Shown here piece after piece: positions 24,187 to 35,560 of a stretch of 64,000 nucleotides of DNA (position 1 is the first letter of the stretch; every line of letters begins with the position of its first letter). Under the pieces are notes generated by a model, which worked only from the letters and a program-made list of their open reading frames with translations, was not told the DNA's origin and ran no database searches. Origin of the DNA: Liolophura sinensis (taxonomy: Eukaryota; Mollusca; Polyplacophora; Chitonida; Chitonidae); assembly GCF_032854445.1 (NCBI RefSeq), contig NC_088297.1, positions 23,883,127 to 23,947,126 on the forward strand. Reading direction: 5' to 3'. A program made the translations under genes and the position numbers.

Positions 24187-24785
24187 TACAGATGTCACTT
24201 GCGAATCAGTGCAGGCTTGCAGAGTGCTTTGCCATGTCACCACAAACCTTTTGTGCAGGTGTTACTTGCGAATTAGTTGAGGCCTGCATAGTACTTTGCC
24301 ATGATATCACCAACCTTTTGTGCAGGTGTCACTTGCAAATAAGTTGAGGCCTGCAGAGTGCTTTGCCATGTTATCACCAACCTTTTGTGCAGGTGTCACT
24401 TGCGAATCAGTTGAGGTCTGCAGAGTGCTTTGTCATGTTATCACCAACCTTTTTTGAGGTGTCACTTGCGAATCAGTTGAGGCCTGCAGAGTGCTTTGCC
24501 ATGATATCACCAACCCTTTCTAAAGGTGTCACTTGCGAATCAGTTGAGGCCTGCAGAGTGCTTTGCCATGTTATCACCAACCGTTTTGTGCAGGTGTCAC
24601 TTGCGAATCAGTTGAGGCCTGCAGAGTGCTTTGCCATGATATCACCAACCTTTTCTAAAGGTGTCACTTGCGAATCAGTTAAGGCCTGCAGAGTGCTTTG
24701 CCATGTTATCACCAACCGTTTTGTGCAGGTGTCACTTGCGAATCAGTTGAGGCCTGCAGAGTGCTTTGCCATGTCATCACCACCA
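24187..24785 (+). repeat. Minisatellite of about 66 bp, nine copies
   Basis: Unit: gtgtcacttgcgaatcagtt, gaggcctgcagagtgctttg, ccatgttatcaccaacc, then a variable 3' end. Copies with ttttgtgca and with tttctaaag alternate in the second half, so a two-unit higher-order repeat is forming. Confidence 0.94.
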
Positions 24786-24864
24786 ATATTTCTTCTTTTT
24801 TTGATGTTTAAGAACTCAGCATACACGCATTTACCAACTCATGCTATAAACTATGGACTGTGAT

Positions 24865-25765
24865 TGCCCTGGGGAAAAAAACGGTCTATTTTGCTTTGTA
24901 TTCTCAGCCTTCCTAAACCATTGGTAACCGTCTTTTATACTTCGCTCTATCCGCCATCTGGCACCAAGGGCAACGGTCTATTTTGCTTAGCTGTAGCTGA
25001 CACCGATGGTAACCGTCTGTTTTGCTTCACTCTATTAGCCTCCTGACATCAATGGTAACCGCCTGATGATCTTCGCTCTAGCAGCCTCCTGACACCACTG
25101 GTAACCGCCTGTTACACTTCGCTCTAGCAGCCTTCTGATGCTAATGGTAACCGCCTGTCATACTTTGCTCTAGCAGCCATTTGGCACCAAAGACAGCCGT
25201 CTATTTTGCCTAGTTGTAGCTGACACCAACGGTAACCGCCTGTTTTGCTTCACTCTATTAGCCTCCTGACACCAATGGTAACCGCCTGTTATATTTTCCT
25301 CTAACAGCCATCTGTCACCAATGCAACCGTGTATTTTGCTTTACACTCTCAGCCTTCTAACAAGAAAGATAATCGTTTATTTTGCGTCCCTCTAACATCC
25401 TCCTGGCACCAATGGCGCCCGTCTGTTTTGCTTTGCACCCTCAAGCTTCTGACACCATTGACAACCTCTGGTTTACGTCGCTGTAGCTGACACCAATGGC
25501 AACCGTCTGTTTTACTTCGCATTAGCTGACACCTATGGTCACTGTCTGTTTTACTTCGCTCATGCAGCCTTCTGACCAATGATACCGGTCTATTTTGCTT
25601 TGCTATAGCTGGCATCAGCAATCTGACACAAATGACCACCGTCTTTTTTGCCCTTGTACCCTCAGCCTTCTGACGCCAAAAATATCTGTCTATTTTGCTT
25701 CGCTCTAGCAGCCTCCTGACACCAGTGGTAACCATCTGTTTTGTTTCGCTCTTTCAGCATTCTGA
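24865..25765 (+). repeat. 46-bp minisatellite, about 19 copies
   Basis: Unit like tggtaaccgcctgttttgct followed by tcgctctagcagcctcctga and cacca. Spacing is 46 bp in the regular part (25054, 25100, 25146), with diverged copies at the edges. Confidence 0.92.
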
Positions 25766-27362
25766 GAAGCTAATAAGAAGCTATTAAGAAGCTAATGAGA
25801 AGCTGTTATTTCAAATGTCAGCATTTTGATTGGTTGGTTAACTCGAGGGAAAGTACTTACTTTAGCAGAATAGTTTCTTTATACTCTTTTTTGATGGAAC
25901 TTCGTTACATTTTGTGCGGAATCTCGCACCTTCGAAGTCGATCTCTTCTTGTATTAAGGCACCTCGTTACACTTGGTGCAACATTTCACATCTTCGAAGT
26001 CGATTTTTTCTTGCACTAAGGCACCTGGTTAAATGAATGATCAATGACAAAAGACAGGCTTGTTAAAATTTGACCAATCGACCAATCATGCAACTACTCA
26101 ATAATCCAATACTGCTCGACAAGAAAAACAACGAAACATGTCAAGAAAACATGTATCCCAACAGATAGTAACTTTTATCATCGACTGAAAAGAACATACA
26201 TACAGTATGTGTAGATTCTGTTACAGAATACATACAGTATGTGTAGATTCTATTACAGAATCTAGAATTATCCTCATTTAGTTTACCATATTATATTTTA
26301 CAGTTGCTTATGTAGATTGTGTGCAATGGTAAGATTGATCCATTATTTGCTCTTCATGGCAGGTGTCATTTTGAGTCTGTGCAGTAAATTGATTCATTAT
26401 AGAACGTTATTGATTTTCAGTTTGATTTTAACCGGTGGTAAATCTTGTGTTCCACTGTCAGTAATCGCTCTACACAGCTGGTTTGTCTTAAAAACTGTCA
26501 TTTAAAATACAAATCATTAAATGCACAGGTGTTCACTTAATACTCGCGCTCTGCGCAAATATAATAATACATTTCTGTAACGGACACGGGAAAACGACAT
26601 TTGTTCAGTTGTTGTAAAGACAAATATTAAAGGAATCAATTCAATGGGCTACTTCAGTGTCAAGACCTGTGTGTCTTGAAAGCAGGGTAAAGTGATAATG
26701 GTCAGGATAATGTGAATTGTTTTCATGAATTGTCAAAAAATACATTGTATTAAAACAGCTTTTGCTGAGTCCAGAGGATACTACAGAATCAAAAGATTTC
26801 TGTCATTTCCAATTTTGCCCGGTGTGACGTCATTAAAGAACACTTGACGACATATATCGCTGACATATAGCGTCACATGTCGTCGTTCTTTCAAACGCGC
26901 ATGACGTCATTCGAGGATACATGCATTATTCGACGTCTCATCTTCCTGATTCATCGTCACATAAGGAATATTACCACGCCACATCAGAAAAATTTTTACG
27001 GAAACTATACGAAGATTTTGTTCGTGAGGACTCTGCAGCAAATGGGGTTAAATAGTGTTATTCATCGTAACTATTTTTGACCTGCGCTGTGTAACTCTGA
27101 TCCGTAGTGTATCCCTCGTATCATTTTCCTGTTTTCGCCTGGTTTCTCTCAGGACTGAAGCGACACTTTAAGCTCATGGAACACATTCAGCAGCGTAAAA
27201 ACTGAACAATTCTTCTTGGTTTACAGGAGATATATAACCTACTTTTACACACCGATAACAACTGATGAGGTGCACAACACTGCAGAATTGATGTGATTTA
27301 TGTAAAAGTCACATGACGCAATACTCAAGATTTGCCACACCGCCATATTCGATGGCAATCAG
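25766..27362. other. Intergenic, minor direct repeats
   Basis: Two copies of a ~68-bp sequence around cttcgaagtcgat (25900-26025) and two copies of acatacagtatgtgtagatt (26195-26255). No gene recognised. Confidence 0.55.
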
Positions 27363-27375
27363 GTGAATGGCAGGA

Positions 27376-27642
27376 TTTTTTTTTATTTATTTGACTGGTG
27401 TTTTACGCCGTACTCAAGAATATTTCACTTACACGACGGCGGCCAGCATTATGGTGGGTGGAAACCAGGCAGAGCCCGGGGAAAACCCACGACCATCCGC
27501 AGGTTGCTGGCATCCTTCCCACATACAGCCAGAGAGGAAGCCATCATGAGCTGGACTTGAACTCACAGCGACCGCATTGGTTAGAAACTCTTGGGACATT
27601 TTGCTGCGCTAGCGCGCTAACCAACTGAGCCACAGAGGTTCC
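27376..27642 (-). mobile_element. SINE family 1, full length
   Basis: tRNA-like head on the minus strand at the right end (tggctcagttggttagcgcg in reverse complement), body and A/T tail. The 13-bp target duplication gtgaatggc(a/t)gga lies at 27363-27375 and 27643-27655. Confidence 0.93.
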
Positions 27643-27824
27643 GTGAATGGCTGGAGAAAGTACTGTAACAAGTAACAGTTACATGGCATTAAGAGTTGTT
27701 TTTTTATGGCCTGTTAAGTTAGGTTATGGACTTTCGTTATTTTATGATCTGTTCCGTTTATTTTAATTTTTTTTATTGCTCAAATCACAAACTCTTGCGC
27801 AAACAAATCTTTGCCTGGCTTAGA

Positions 27825-28188
27825 GTGAGTGAGTGAGTGCTTGGGGTTTAACGTCGTACTCAACAATTTTTCAGTCATATGACGACGAAGGAATCATTAG
27901 GGTGCATGCACGTGTAATGTGCCTCCTTGTTGCAGGACGGATTTCCACCGCTCTTTTATTTAGTGCTGCATCACTGAGACGACTAACCGAAGGCAAGTAA
28001 GCCGCCCCGCCCGAGCCATTATACTGATACGGGTCAACCAGTCGTTGCACTATCCCTTTCATGCTGAACGCCAAGCGAGGAAGCTACAACTTCCTCTTTT
28101 AAAGTCTTAGGTGTGACTCGACCAAGGATTGATCCTGGATCTACCGGTCCCGAAGCGGACGCTCTACCAACTGTGCTATCCGGGCCGG
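27825..28188 (-). mobile_element. SINE family 2, full length
   Basis: 364 bp. On the minus strand the head has an A box like ATAGCACAGTTGGTAGAGCG and a B-box-like GGATCAATCC. The tail ends with gtcgtactcaac near ttaacccc and agtgagtgagtgctt on the + strand. The 13-bp target duplication tgcctg(g/a)cttaga lies at 27812-27824 and 28189-28201. The 3' end differs from family 1 but shares the gtactcaa core, so both may use related LINE machinery. Confidence 0.92.
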
Positions 28189-28201
28189 TGCCTGACTTAG
28201 A

Positions 28202-28675
28202 AGTCGCGAGTGAAATATTTTACTCTGTAAAGACGTACAAGTAAGGTTGTCCAATTCTAACTCCAATACTGAAGGAAATGAGTTTCATTTGTATGATGAA
28301 TGAATGATCCAACAGAGTTTAGATCACGTGTTACTCACGTGTTATGAGTTTGTATTCCAGCCGGAACGAGTCCAGTGCTGAGACCTGAAGACATGGTAGA
28401 GCATCGATCTCAGGTCCCAAGGCCCATGTTCTTGGCAAAGGTCGGGTTGTTTCTCCTCCCCCCCCCCCCCCCCCCCCCGCCATGTGCTAACACCCATGGG
28501 CTACATTTTTGAAAAAAAGCTTTAATCATGAATTATATAAATACGTAGTTGACAGGCCAGGAATAACTTATAAGACACACTCACTCCAATTTAGTCGGTT
28601 TAAACCTGGACCATTTGGTCCTATGCGATATGATTAGGCCATTGCTATTTATTCTGGTTCATTTCACAAGCATGA
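28202..28675. other. Intergenic with a poly-C run
   Basis: A run of about 21 C near 28459; otherwise nothing recognised. Confidence 0.5.
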
Positions 28676-29290
28676 GCACAAAACATAATAGTCCAGGGAC
28701 ATTAAGGGAAGAGGGGGCAAGTATTTCAGCACAAAACATAAAAGTCCAGGGACATCATGGAAGTGGAGAGGAGGGTGGGGGGTAATAATTTCAGCACAAA
28801 GGCCAAAAGTCCAAGGACGTTATGTGAAGAGAAGAGCAATTATCAGCACAAAGAGCAAAAGACCAGGGAGATGGAGGGAAGAGGGAGACAAGTATTTCAG
28901 CACAAGAAGCAAAACGCCAAAGACATCAAAGTAAGTGGGGGGCGGGGGTATTTCAGCACAAGAGGCAAAAGTCCAGGAACAAGATGGGAGGAGCAGGCAA
29001 GTATCTCAGAACAAACGACAAAAGTGCAGGGGAATCTGGTGAGAAGTATCCAAGTATTCAAGCACAAGAAAAAGCAAAAGTTCAAGGGCGGAGGGGGTCG
29101 AGTATCAAAGCACAAAGCTCAGGGACATCTTGGGAAGAGGGTCAAGTATCCCAACACCAAAATGCTAAATCCCAGGCACATCTAAGATGGAGGCGGTCAA
29201 GTATCCCAGAACAAAAGCCCAGGGACAAATATGGAAGAGATATCTAGTATCACAAAAGGCCAGCATGATCTAGAGAGGATGGCTGGAGTA
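28676..29290 (+). repeat. Irregular minisatellite of about 60 bp
   Basis: About ten diverged copies around agtatttcagcacaaa...gtccagggacat...ggaagagg, purine-rich on the + strand. The open frames here follow from the purine bias. Confidence 0.85.
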
Positions 29291-30265
29291 TCTCAGTACA
29301 AAAGACAATAGTCTATGAAGTGCAAAACTCTTGGCTTAGAACCGTAACGATGATAACAATCAATATCAAGTCCATGTAAATGTACACAAGTGGATATGTT
29401 CGAAAAACCAAAATTATACTTTAGGTAAATTTTTTGGTCCAACTACTCATTTAAAATTATGCTTAATGAGTAATTATTCATTATGGAATGTCAAACAGTT
29501 ATCACGTACTTATTCAGGAGTAGGGAGAGGACACAAAATATAATCAAACAAGCGACAAACTATCACCTTGCGGCAAAATTGTTTATTAATTTTTATAAAA
29601 TACTGACCTGGCTGGGTCTTTTATACATCTGTAAATTTCGATATTGGGAATGTTGGTTTCAGTCATGAAAATTTCTGTAATGGCAGACGTGGGAGGCAGT
29701 GTGAGAATACAGCTGGATCCTTCTGGTGCAAATATTACTTTAGGTGCGATTTACCTGATAAAATGAAATACTGTTTGAAGTGTTTTTGTACATTGAAGTG
29801 TTACAAAGTCTTTACAAGTGTTGCATGAGATGGTGGGAATAAAGCCCCGAGGGTCTTGTTCATTCGCCGGCTATAATATTAATTTATTTATAATACTGGT
29901 GAAAAATAAATAAATAAATACCACTAATAGATATCTTAAATAAGAATCTTGAGAGATTGAGAGTCAGACAATAATGAAATATATAGTCAATAACTTTAAA
30001 TCGACAAACAATATTTTCGTACTGCCAACAAATATTTCTCGTCACAAATGGTACATGAAAATCCTTACATTTGACCACTTGACCACAGATCGCACCTGAA
30101 GGCTAACAACCCCTGATCTAATGCCACACACCTGGGAATTTCGCTGGGAGTCCCGGCGACTTTACCACCACCCCCATCATACCCATGCCCCGCCCACTGG
30201 ACTGACGCCTACAGTCCACAGCCTGTATCACTGCGCGCTATACTCGTGCTCGGTCCAGTCTACCT
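29291..30265. other. Upstream region of the beta-propeller gene
   Basis: No gene seen. The last 150 bp become less AT-rich towards the promoter. Confidence 0.5.
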
Positions 30266-30300
30266 TATATAAACAGCCGTGAGCTATAGTATATCAGACT
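30266..30300 (+). promoter_or_regulatory. TATA box and initiator
   Basis: TATATAAA at 30266-30273 is followed about 30 bp later by atatcagact, an initiator-like TCAGACT with the likely start at about 30296. The resulting 5' leader is about 40 nt before the ATG at 30336. Confidence 0.75.
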
Positions 30301-30335
30301 GTTGCTGTACATCTTTGTTGTGAGAATCTCAAAAA

Positions 30336-30405
30336 ATGGACTCGGCAATGTTACTTCGTTCATATCTGCTCGGTTCCCTTCTCTGCTTCGCCTTAGTAGC
30401 TTGTG
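30336..30405 (+). CDS. Beta-propeller gene exon 1 (signal peptide)
   Basis: 70 nt, ATG in the context aaaaaATGg, donor cttgtg|gtaagt in phase 1. Confidence 0.85.
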
Positions 30406-33400
30406 GTAAGTGCACATTTTTGTGAACTAATAACCTAATGATAAGTCAACCTCCTGATATAATTTAAATTAGGCCTAAATGTTTATTGGATTGTTTGGGG
30501 CATTTACGTAGTATCTAACGTATAATGAATATCAAAAAAAAACTTGAGTGTCAGAAGTGTTATATATCACGCTTATTGTGATCTTTTCTTTTAATATCTT
30601 TTTGACATTTTTTATATTTAGTAAAATTCTAAATTGGTGTTTTCCTCCATTTGTATTTGAAGCCTTGCTATCTCTCTTTCTCTTGTTTTCTCTTCATATT
30701 TGGGAACTTCTGTTTGGTGAATTCCCGTAAAATGCTAATATTTATTCATTATTGTGTGGGCTTTTTCTTAAGAATACTTGTATTTCACTATTACGACGGC
30801 ACCAGCAATACGGTGGGAGGAAATCGGACATAACGTGAGGGAACTCACGACCATCCGTAGGTTGTACTTGGCCGAGCATGGTCAGGGATTGAATTCCCAA
30901 CGACCGCATCGCTGAGAGGCTCCATGTTAACTGAAACGCAGCTATGGATACGAAAAAATAGTCCGTTCTAAGTAAAATAACGATAAAAAGAACAACTTTA
31001 CGTTAATCGGACGAAGTATTCTTATAGTTTCCCGAGCAGCCGGCTTGTTATCTTTTGAGTTTATTGTAAAATATGACTGCGCCAGGTTTTATTTATTTTT
31101 TTATTTGATTGGTGTTTTACGCCGTACTCAAAAATATTTCAGTTATACGACTGCGGTCAGCATTATTGTGAGTGGAAACCGGGCAGACTCCGGGGGAAAC
31201 CCACGGCTATCCGCAGGTTGCTGCAGGCCTTCCCACTTAAGGCCGGAAGGAGGCCAGGATGAGCTGAGCTTGAGCTCACAGCGACCGCATTGGTGAGAGA
31301 CTCCTGGGTCATTACGCCGCGTCAGCGCGCTAACCAACTGAGCCACGGAGGCCCTCGCGGCAGGTTTTACTCCAGCATGGTTAAATATAGGGAAAATACA
31401 GGGGAAATTCGTTTAGAATGTATTTGATATTCTTTAATAGTGGAAACACTGAAGGCCCCTTTGTTGAGGAATTATGGTTGGCAGGACGAAGAGTGTATTA
31501 GGACGTGGCATATTTTTACAGTAAAATTTTGCTACCAAATCAGACTACAGTGCATTTTTCTGCACATAAATAGCTTTTTCTGACCATAAGTTTACAGAAC
31601 TTTTATAGGTAAATAAGCAATGGACTGTAACGGTACAACATCACTTTCTGTTTTGTTTCGCTTTTCGAAAGTAAAGTGCAGTAAAGTGCAGTAAATGTAC
31701 AAGCAACCATCAGATATACACCATGTTGTAAAGTTACAGCTCAATGGGCATGTATATGTATTACGTTGTACTTAACAATGTTTCTGTTATATGACTACCA
31801 GGAATAATTAGGTCTGTGTACACATACCGTGTCTTCTTGTGGAACTGCGAATCCATGCTGAGAAAAAGCATTACATGTCCCAGGCCCGGACATGGGACCA
31901 TCAACTTTTCCCTGCCTTTTACCAGGTTCTGCGGGCCTTAGTTTTTCTTGCTAGTGGCCGAAAAGCTACACGGACACCAACGACAGTACGGCCGTTGATG
32001 TTGTCTGACATAACGTTCGTTAGAGATCACAGAATGATTTACATTTTTACATGACATGTGGAAAAGTCTGTCAGTCACTTGCCCAGTGCCTACGGTTTAA
32101 TCCAGTCACTCCGGATTTCTTCCAGTATTACACAGACCTCTGTCATATGAGTAAAAGATAATAATTTAATCACTGGATATAGGTTATTTAATTTTCCCCT
32201 CAATCTAGATCCGAGTTTCAGTGACGCCATCAACAAGGGACAGGTAAATCACCGTCAGATTCCGGAGGCGTCAGGGTTAGCTGCCAGTCGGAGACATCCA
32301 AACATCCTGTACACACATAACGACAAAGGCGGCCAAAACCGAATATTCGCCCTCAACGCTACAAATTCTCATATCCAGGCCACGTTCACCATATCCGGTG
32401 CCACCAATAAAGACTGGGAGGATGTCGCCGTGGGCACGTGCGGCCAGGAAACACGTTTATACATCGGTGACATCGGTGATGGAGGCCCTGAACCTCACAC
32501 GATTTACCGAGTGAAGGAGCCGGCAGAAATACGTGACCAAACCCTGCAAGTGGACTCAAAACTTCTATATGAGTAAGTGTGACATCTTCATATGTTTCTT
32601 CCCATTTGGTGAAAAAAGGGAAATATTTATCACTTTTAATACTAAGAGAGCTCTACATATCAAAGAAAAACTTATAACTCAGAAACGTAAATGAAAGCAG
32701 TGAAAATAAAACAAAACAAGATAAATATTAGAGATACTGAGGTCAACATCTTTGCACATGTATATTTGAGCGTAATTATGTTTTAGAAGGAGACCAAACC
32801 GATATATTTATCAAAGAAAACTGTAGCCATCTTGATGAATGTACTGGAGAAAGCCATGTTAAGGCTTACTTATACATTAACAGTAGAGAGCACAAGGAAA
32901 ACAAATGTGTACAGTCACAAGACGATAAAGACGTAAGAAAACTAAAACTAAACAATTTACAAGCCATGTGTATTAAAGCATACATTAAAACATATTACAG
33001 AGAGAGGGAGAGAGAAATGTGCGTGGGTAGGGCGAGGGCAATGAGGGGCATAATGTGTACATATAGAAGGGCAGGTGGAGTGGCTTATTGAATACAATAA
33101 GTTGCTTGAGGCCTTTGACTCATGGTTCACCATAGGTGATTTCTGTCTAATTTCAAAAAAGGAGGGTTGAAAAAAGCGGAAATAAAATGGCTTATTTTTT
33201 CCATTGACATTATTGCTATGCTGGAGCATTTTTGTTGTCTTTAAACTTGAGATTTTCAGACGAAGACTCTGAAACACTGATGATTGATCCAAACGAGGAA
33301 CTTTACATAGCCTCTAAGACGGATGACGAGCCATCATGGATTGCGCATGTGCCAACTAGTGGAAATTGGGGGACAGGAAATGTCGTAAACGTCCAGAGAC

Positions 33401-33699
33401 AAGCCAACTTTACACGTTACACCAGCAAGAAAAACCCAGTGGGCGGTGACATTTCCCCGGACGGCACGGAAATGCTGATCAAATTTAAAGAATGGGTGTT
33501 ATACTACAAGTTAGCACCAGGCGAGTCTTACGTGGATGCCGTCAAAAGAGAACCACTTGTATTGCCATACCACCCAGAACCGCGTGGTGAATCCGTCTGT
33601 TGGTCACATGACGCGAATGGATATTTCACTTTGTCTGAAGGTAAAAAGGCCGACCAACCGCTTTACTTCTATCGAAGGGAGTCAGCTACCCACGACTAA
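30336..33699 (+). CDS. Secreted beta-propeller-like protein, three exons
   Basis: Exons 30336-30405, 32209-32572 and 33252-33699 give 293 aa. Residues 1-23 are a signal peptide (MDSAMLLRSYLLGSLLCFAL then VAC). The mature part has motifs I recognise from a bacterial and invertebrate propeller-like family: EASGLAASRRHPNILYTHND, NKDWEDVAVG, LYIGDIGDGG, HTIYRVKEP, DSETLMIDP, GGDISPDGTEML, HPEPRGESVCW and QPLYFYRR. Length (~300 aa) and motif order look complete. The function of the family is not known to me; secretion is predicted. Exon 3 must start after ttgag (33251), because only this acceptor keeps frame and gives YEFSDEDSETL; the more obvious ttttcag five bases on would shift the frame. The gene lies between the two receptor paralogues and has no copy in the window. 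Confidence 0.87.
30762..30930 (-). mobile_element. SINE family 1, degenerate
   Basis: Recognisable by ttacgacggc, accagcaatacggtgggagg and gaccatccgtaggttg; head truncated and diverged. Confidence 0.8.
31092..31356 (-). mobile_element. SINE family 1, full length
   Basis: Complete head, body and tail. Target duplication gcg(c/g)caggtttta at 31079-31091 and 31357-31369, with one mismatch. Confidence 0.92.
32209..32572 (+). CDS. Beta-propeller gene exon 2
   Basis: 364 nt, acceptor caatctag|at, donor tatatga|gtaagt, phase 1 in and phase 2 out. Encodes the N-terminal half with EASGLAASRRHP, DWEDVAVG and IGDIGDGG. Confidence 0.87.
32573..33251 (+). other. Intron 2 of the beta-propeller gene
   Basis: AT-rich, no element recognised; ends tttttgttgtctttaaactt gag. 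Confidence 0.7.
33252..33699 (+). CDS. Beta-propeller gene exon 3 with stop
   Basis: 448 nt including TAA. Encodes DSETLMIDP, GGDISPDGTEML and the C-terminal QPLYFYRR motif. Confidence 0.88.
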
Positions 33700-33956
33700 G
33701 CAGTTCAATGTGAAGCATTTATATCCACGGACAATGGGAACGGTCGCCAGTTACTTGACAGAGGCAGGATGTTTTTGTCGTGTCGTCACATGGATGAACT
33801 CTTCTCCAGGACATTGCTGTACATAATCAAGTAAACAAATAAATAAATAAGTAGTTAAAATGCTAATAACATAATATACTTAATACCGTCTTTCCCCCCA
33901 TACATCTCGGATTTACTTTTAGTATTTCTGTTGTTATTAGAATGTCATTTCTGTAC

Positions 33957-33962
33957 AATAAA
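33957..33962 (+). promoter_or_regulatory. Polyadenylation signal
   Basis: AATAAA in tacaataaaagctc, 258 bp after the stop codon. Earlier AATAAATAAATAA at ~33839 is an alternative. Confidence 0.65.
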
Positions 33963-34454
33963 AGCTCTTAAATGAACAAACAACAAATGATATAACCTTA
34001 TTTGTTTCGGAACAAGGGCGTAAACAGGCTTAAATGACCACAGGCATATTTCTCTGGCTCACTTGTTAACTCTATTATCTATATTTAATTTAGAATTCTC
34101 GCGAGGCCATCAGACATTGTGCGAGACTTTGAATTCCAGACTCTTAGAAATGCGATATGAGAAATATAAAATGATATGCTTTTTAAACCTGAAGTGGGAT
34201 GTTTTGTCATACATGTATTCCTTTGGTCAAGAGTTGTCTTTTTCTTTATTTAGTTGGTGTTTCTGTCATATGTGGGATAAAGCAATCCATATTGAGTACC
34301 ATTTCCATGTAGAAGTAAAATTTATCAAAGCTGTTACATTTTAACGACAAATGCTTTATGGGATTAGCTGGTAACAAGCTTATTTCGGTGTAGTGATGAA
34401 TGTGAATAAATAAAATGATATATTATGTGAAACTTTATTGTAAAACTTGATTGA
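33963..34454. other. Intergenic, nothing recognised
   Basis: A 93-codon open frame has no recognisable motif. Confidence 0.45.
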
Positions 34455-34612
34455 GCCAGCTTCTATTTCTACATAGTCCACGGCTGTACGTGGGAAGGTC
34501 TGCCAGCAACCTGCGGATGGCCGTGAGTTTCCTCCCACCATAATGCTGGCCGCCGTCATAGACGTGAAATGTTCTTGAGTACGACGTGAAACACCAATCA
34601 AATAAATAAATC
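34455..34612 (+). mobile_element. SINE family 1, 5'-truncated
   Basis: Opposite orientation to most copies: gcaacctgcggatggccgtg to gtacgacgtgaaacaccaat and an (aaat)n tail. Head missing. Confidence 0.88.
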
Positions 34613-35560
34613 AACATGGTCCATGTTTTTCGGCTAAAAGAGTTCGACGAAGATGTCTGATGTTTTTAATTTTGCTAGAATTTTAAAATTACCCAGGCCA
34701 ACGGATTGATTAAAAAATACATGACGTTTTCCTGTGCTTTCCATCAAACTTTATAAAATTCAAATCTGTCTCAAAAGCTAGGTCTTCAACCAGTTTATGC
34801 CTCTTTCACTCCGAAACTTTTCATTAGCCATAAGGTCACGCCTAACCACTGTTTATTCTTAAGAACACACCATTTAAAACCGGAGAGTGGCCTCAAGGAA
34901 TGTAATTCGGAGCAGACCTATTCTGTTATATCAGTTGATGTAATCGTCTGATGTAGTGAGTTCAGATCTTAGTCTATTAAGCGTTTTGTTGGACTGGGAA
35001 GTATTTCTTCTCTACACACCAGTGAAAAAGGAAGTTCACTCCTGTTTTTGTTTACTACCGGAACCTGTTGTCCATTTAACAATTGAATTTGTATGAAGAT
35101 GCTGCTCTCAGAAAACTTTCAGAGATATATCCATCTATCGTTGCTATTTTATGTAATGGTCGTGACTGTGATTGTATATATAATTGTCTTATATCTGATT
35201 TTTACTGTGAAAATTGTTCTGGCGCTTAATAAGGCAGCAACAAAAACTGTGGCCAAAAACGTGTAGGTGAAGAGTACATTGTACCTGGTCGGTTTGACTG
35301 TGTGAGAGGTATAGATTCCCTTTCTAGAAAGGCATTTCTAAATTGCAGTTTGAGGAGTGGAGTTATTGCTGATAATATGCGGAAAACCGGCAATTTAATA
35401 TGCCTTACGGGACTGTCGTAATGAAGAAAACGTATCAAAGAGGACAAAATGACTAAAGCATTGACACAAAACTCGGTTGGTGATTTCTGGATAGAAGTTG
35501 AAATATCCAGTAAAATGTAAATGTACTGCTCTCCTTAGTAGAATAGATAATACAGAAGGC
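34613..35560. other. Intergenic, nothing firm
   Basis: May include diverged upstream parts of the LINE that follows; no intact frame. Confidence 0.4.

Larger units (their letters stand above)
30406..32208 (+). other. Intron 1 of the beta-propeller gene
   Basis: Holds SINE copies at 30762-30930 and 31092-31356 and a doubtful family-2 SINE relic at ~31745-31990 (gtcgtactt-like core plus later GGCCC-rich part). Ends with acceptor caatctag. Confidence 0.7.

Noticed and set aside
27590-27642. tRNA genes at the SINE heads
   Set aside because: A and B boxes are present, but the cloverleaf is not kept and each head is joined to a SINE body with target duplications.
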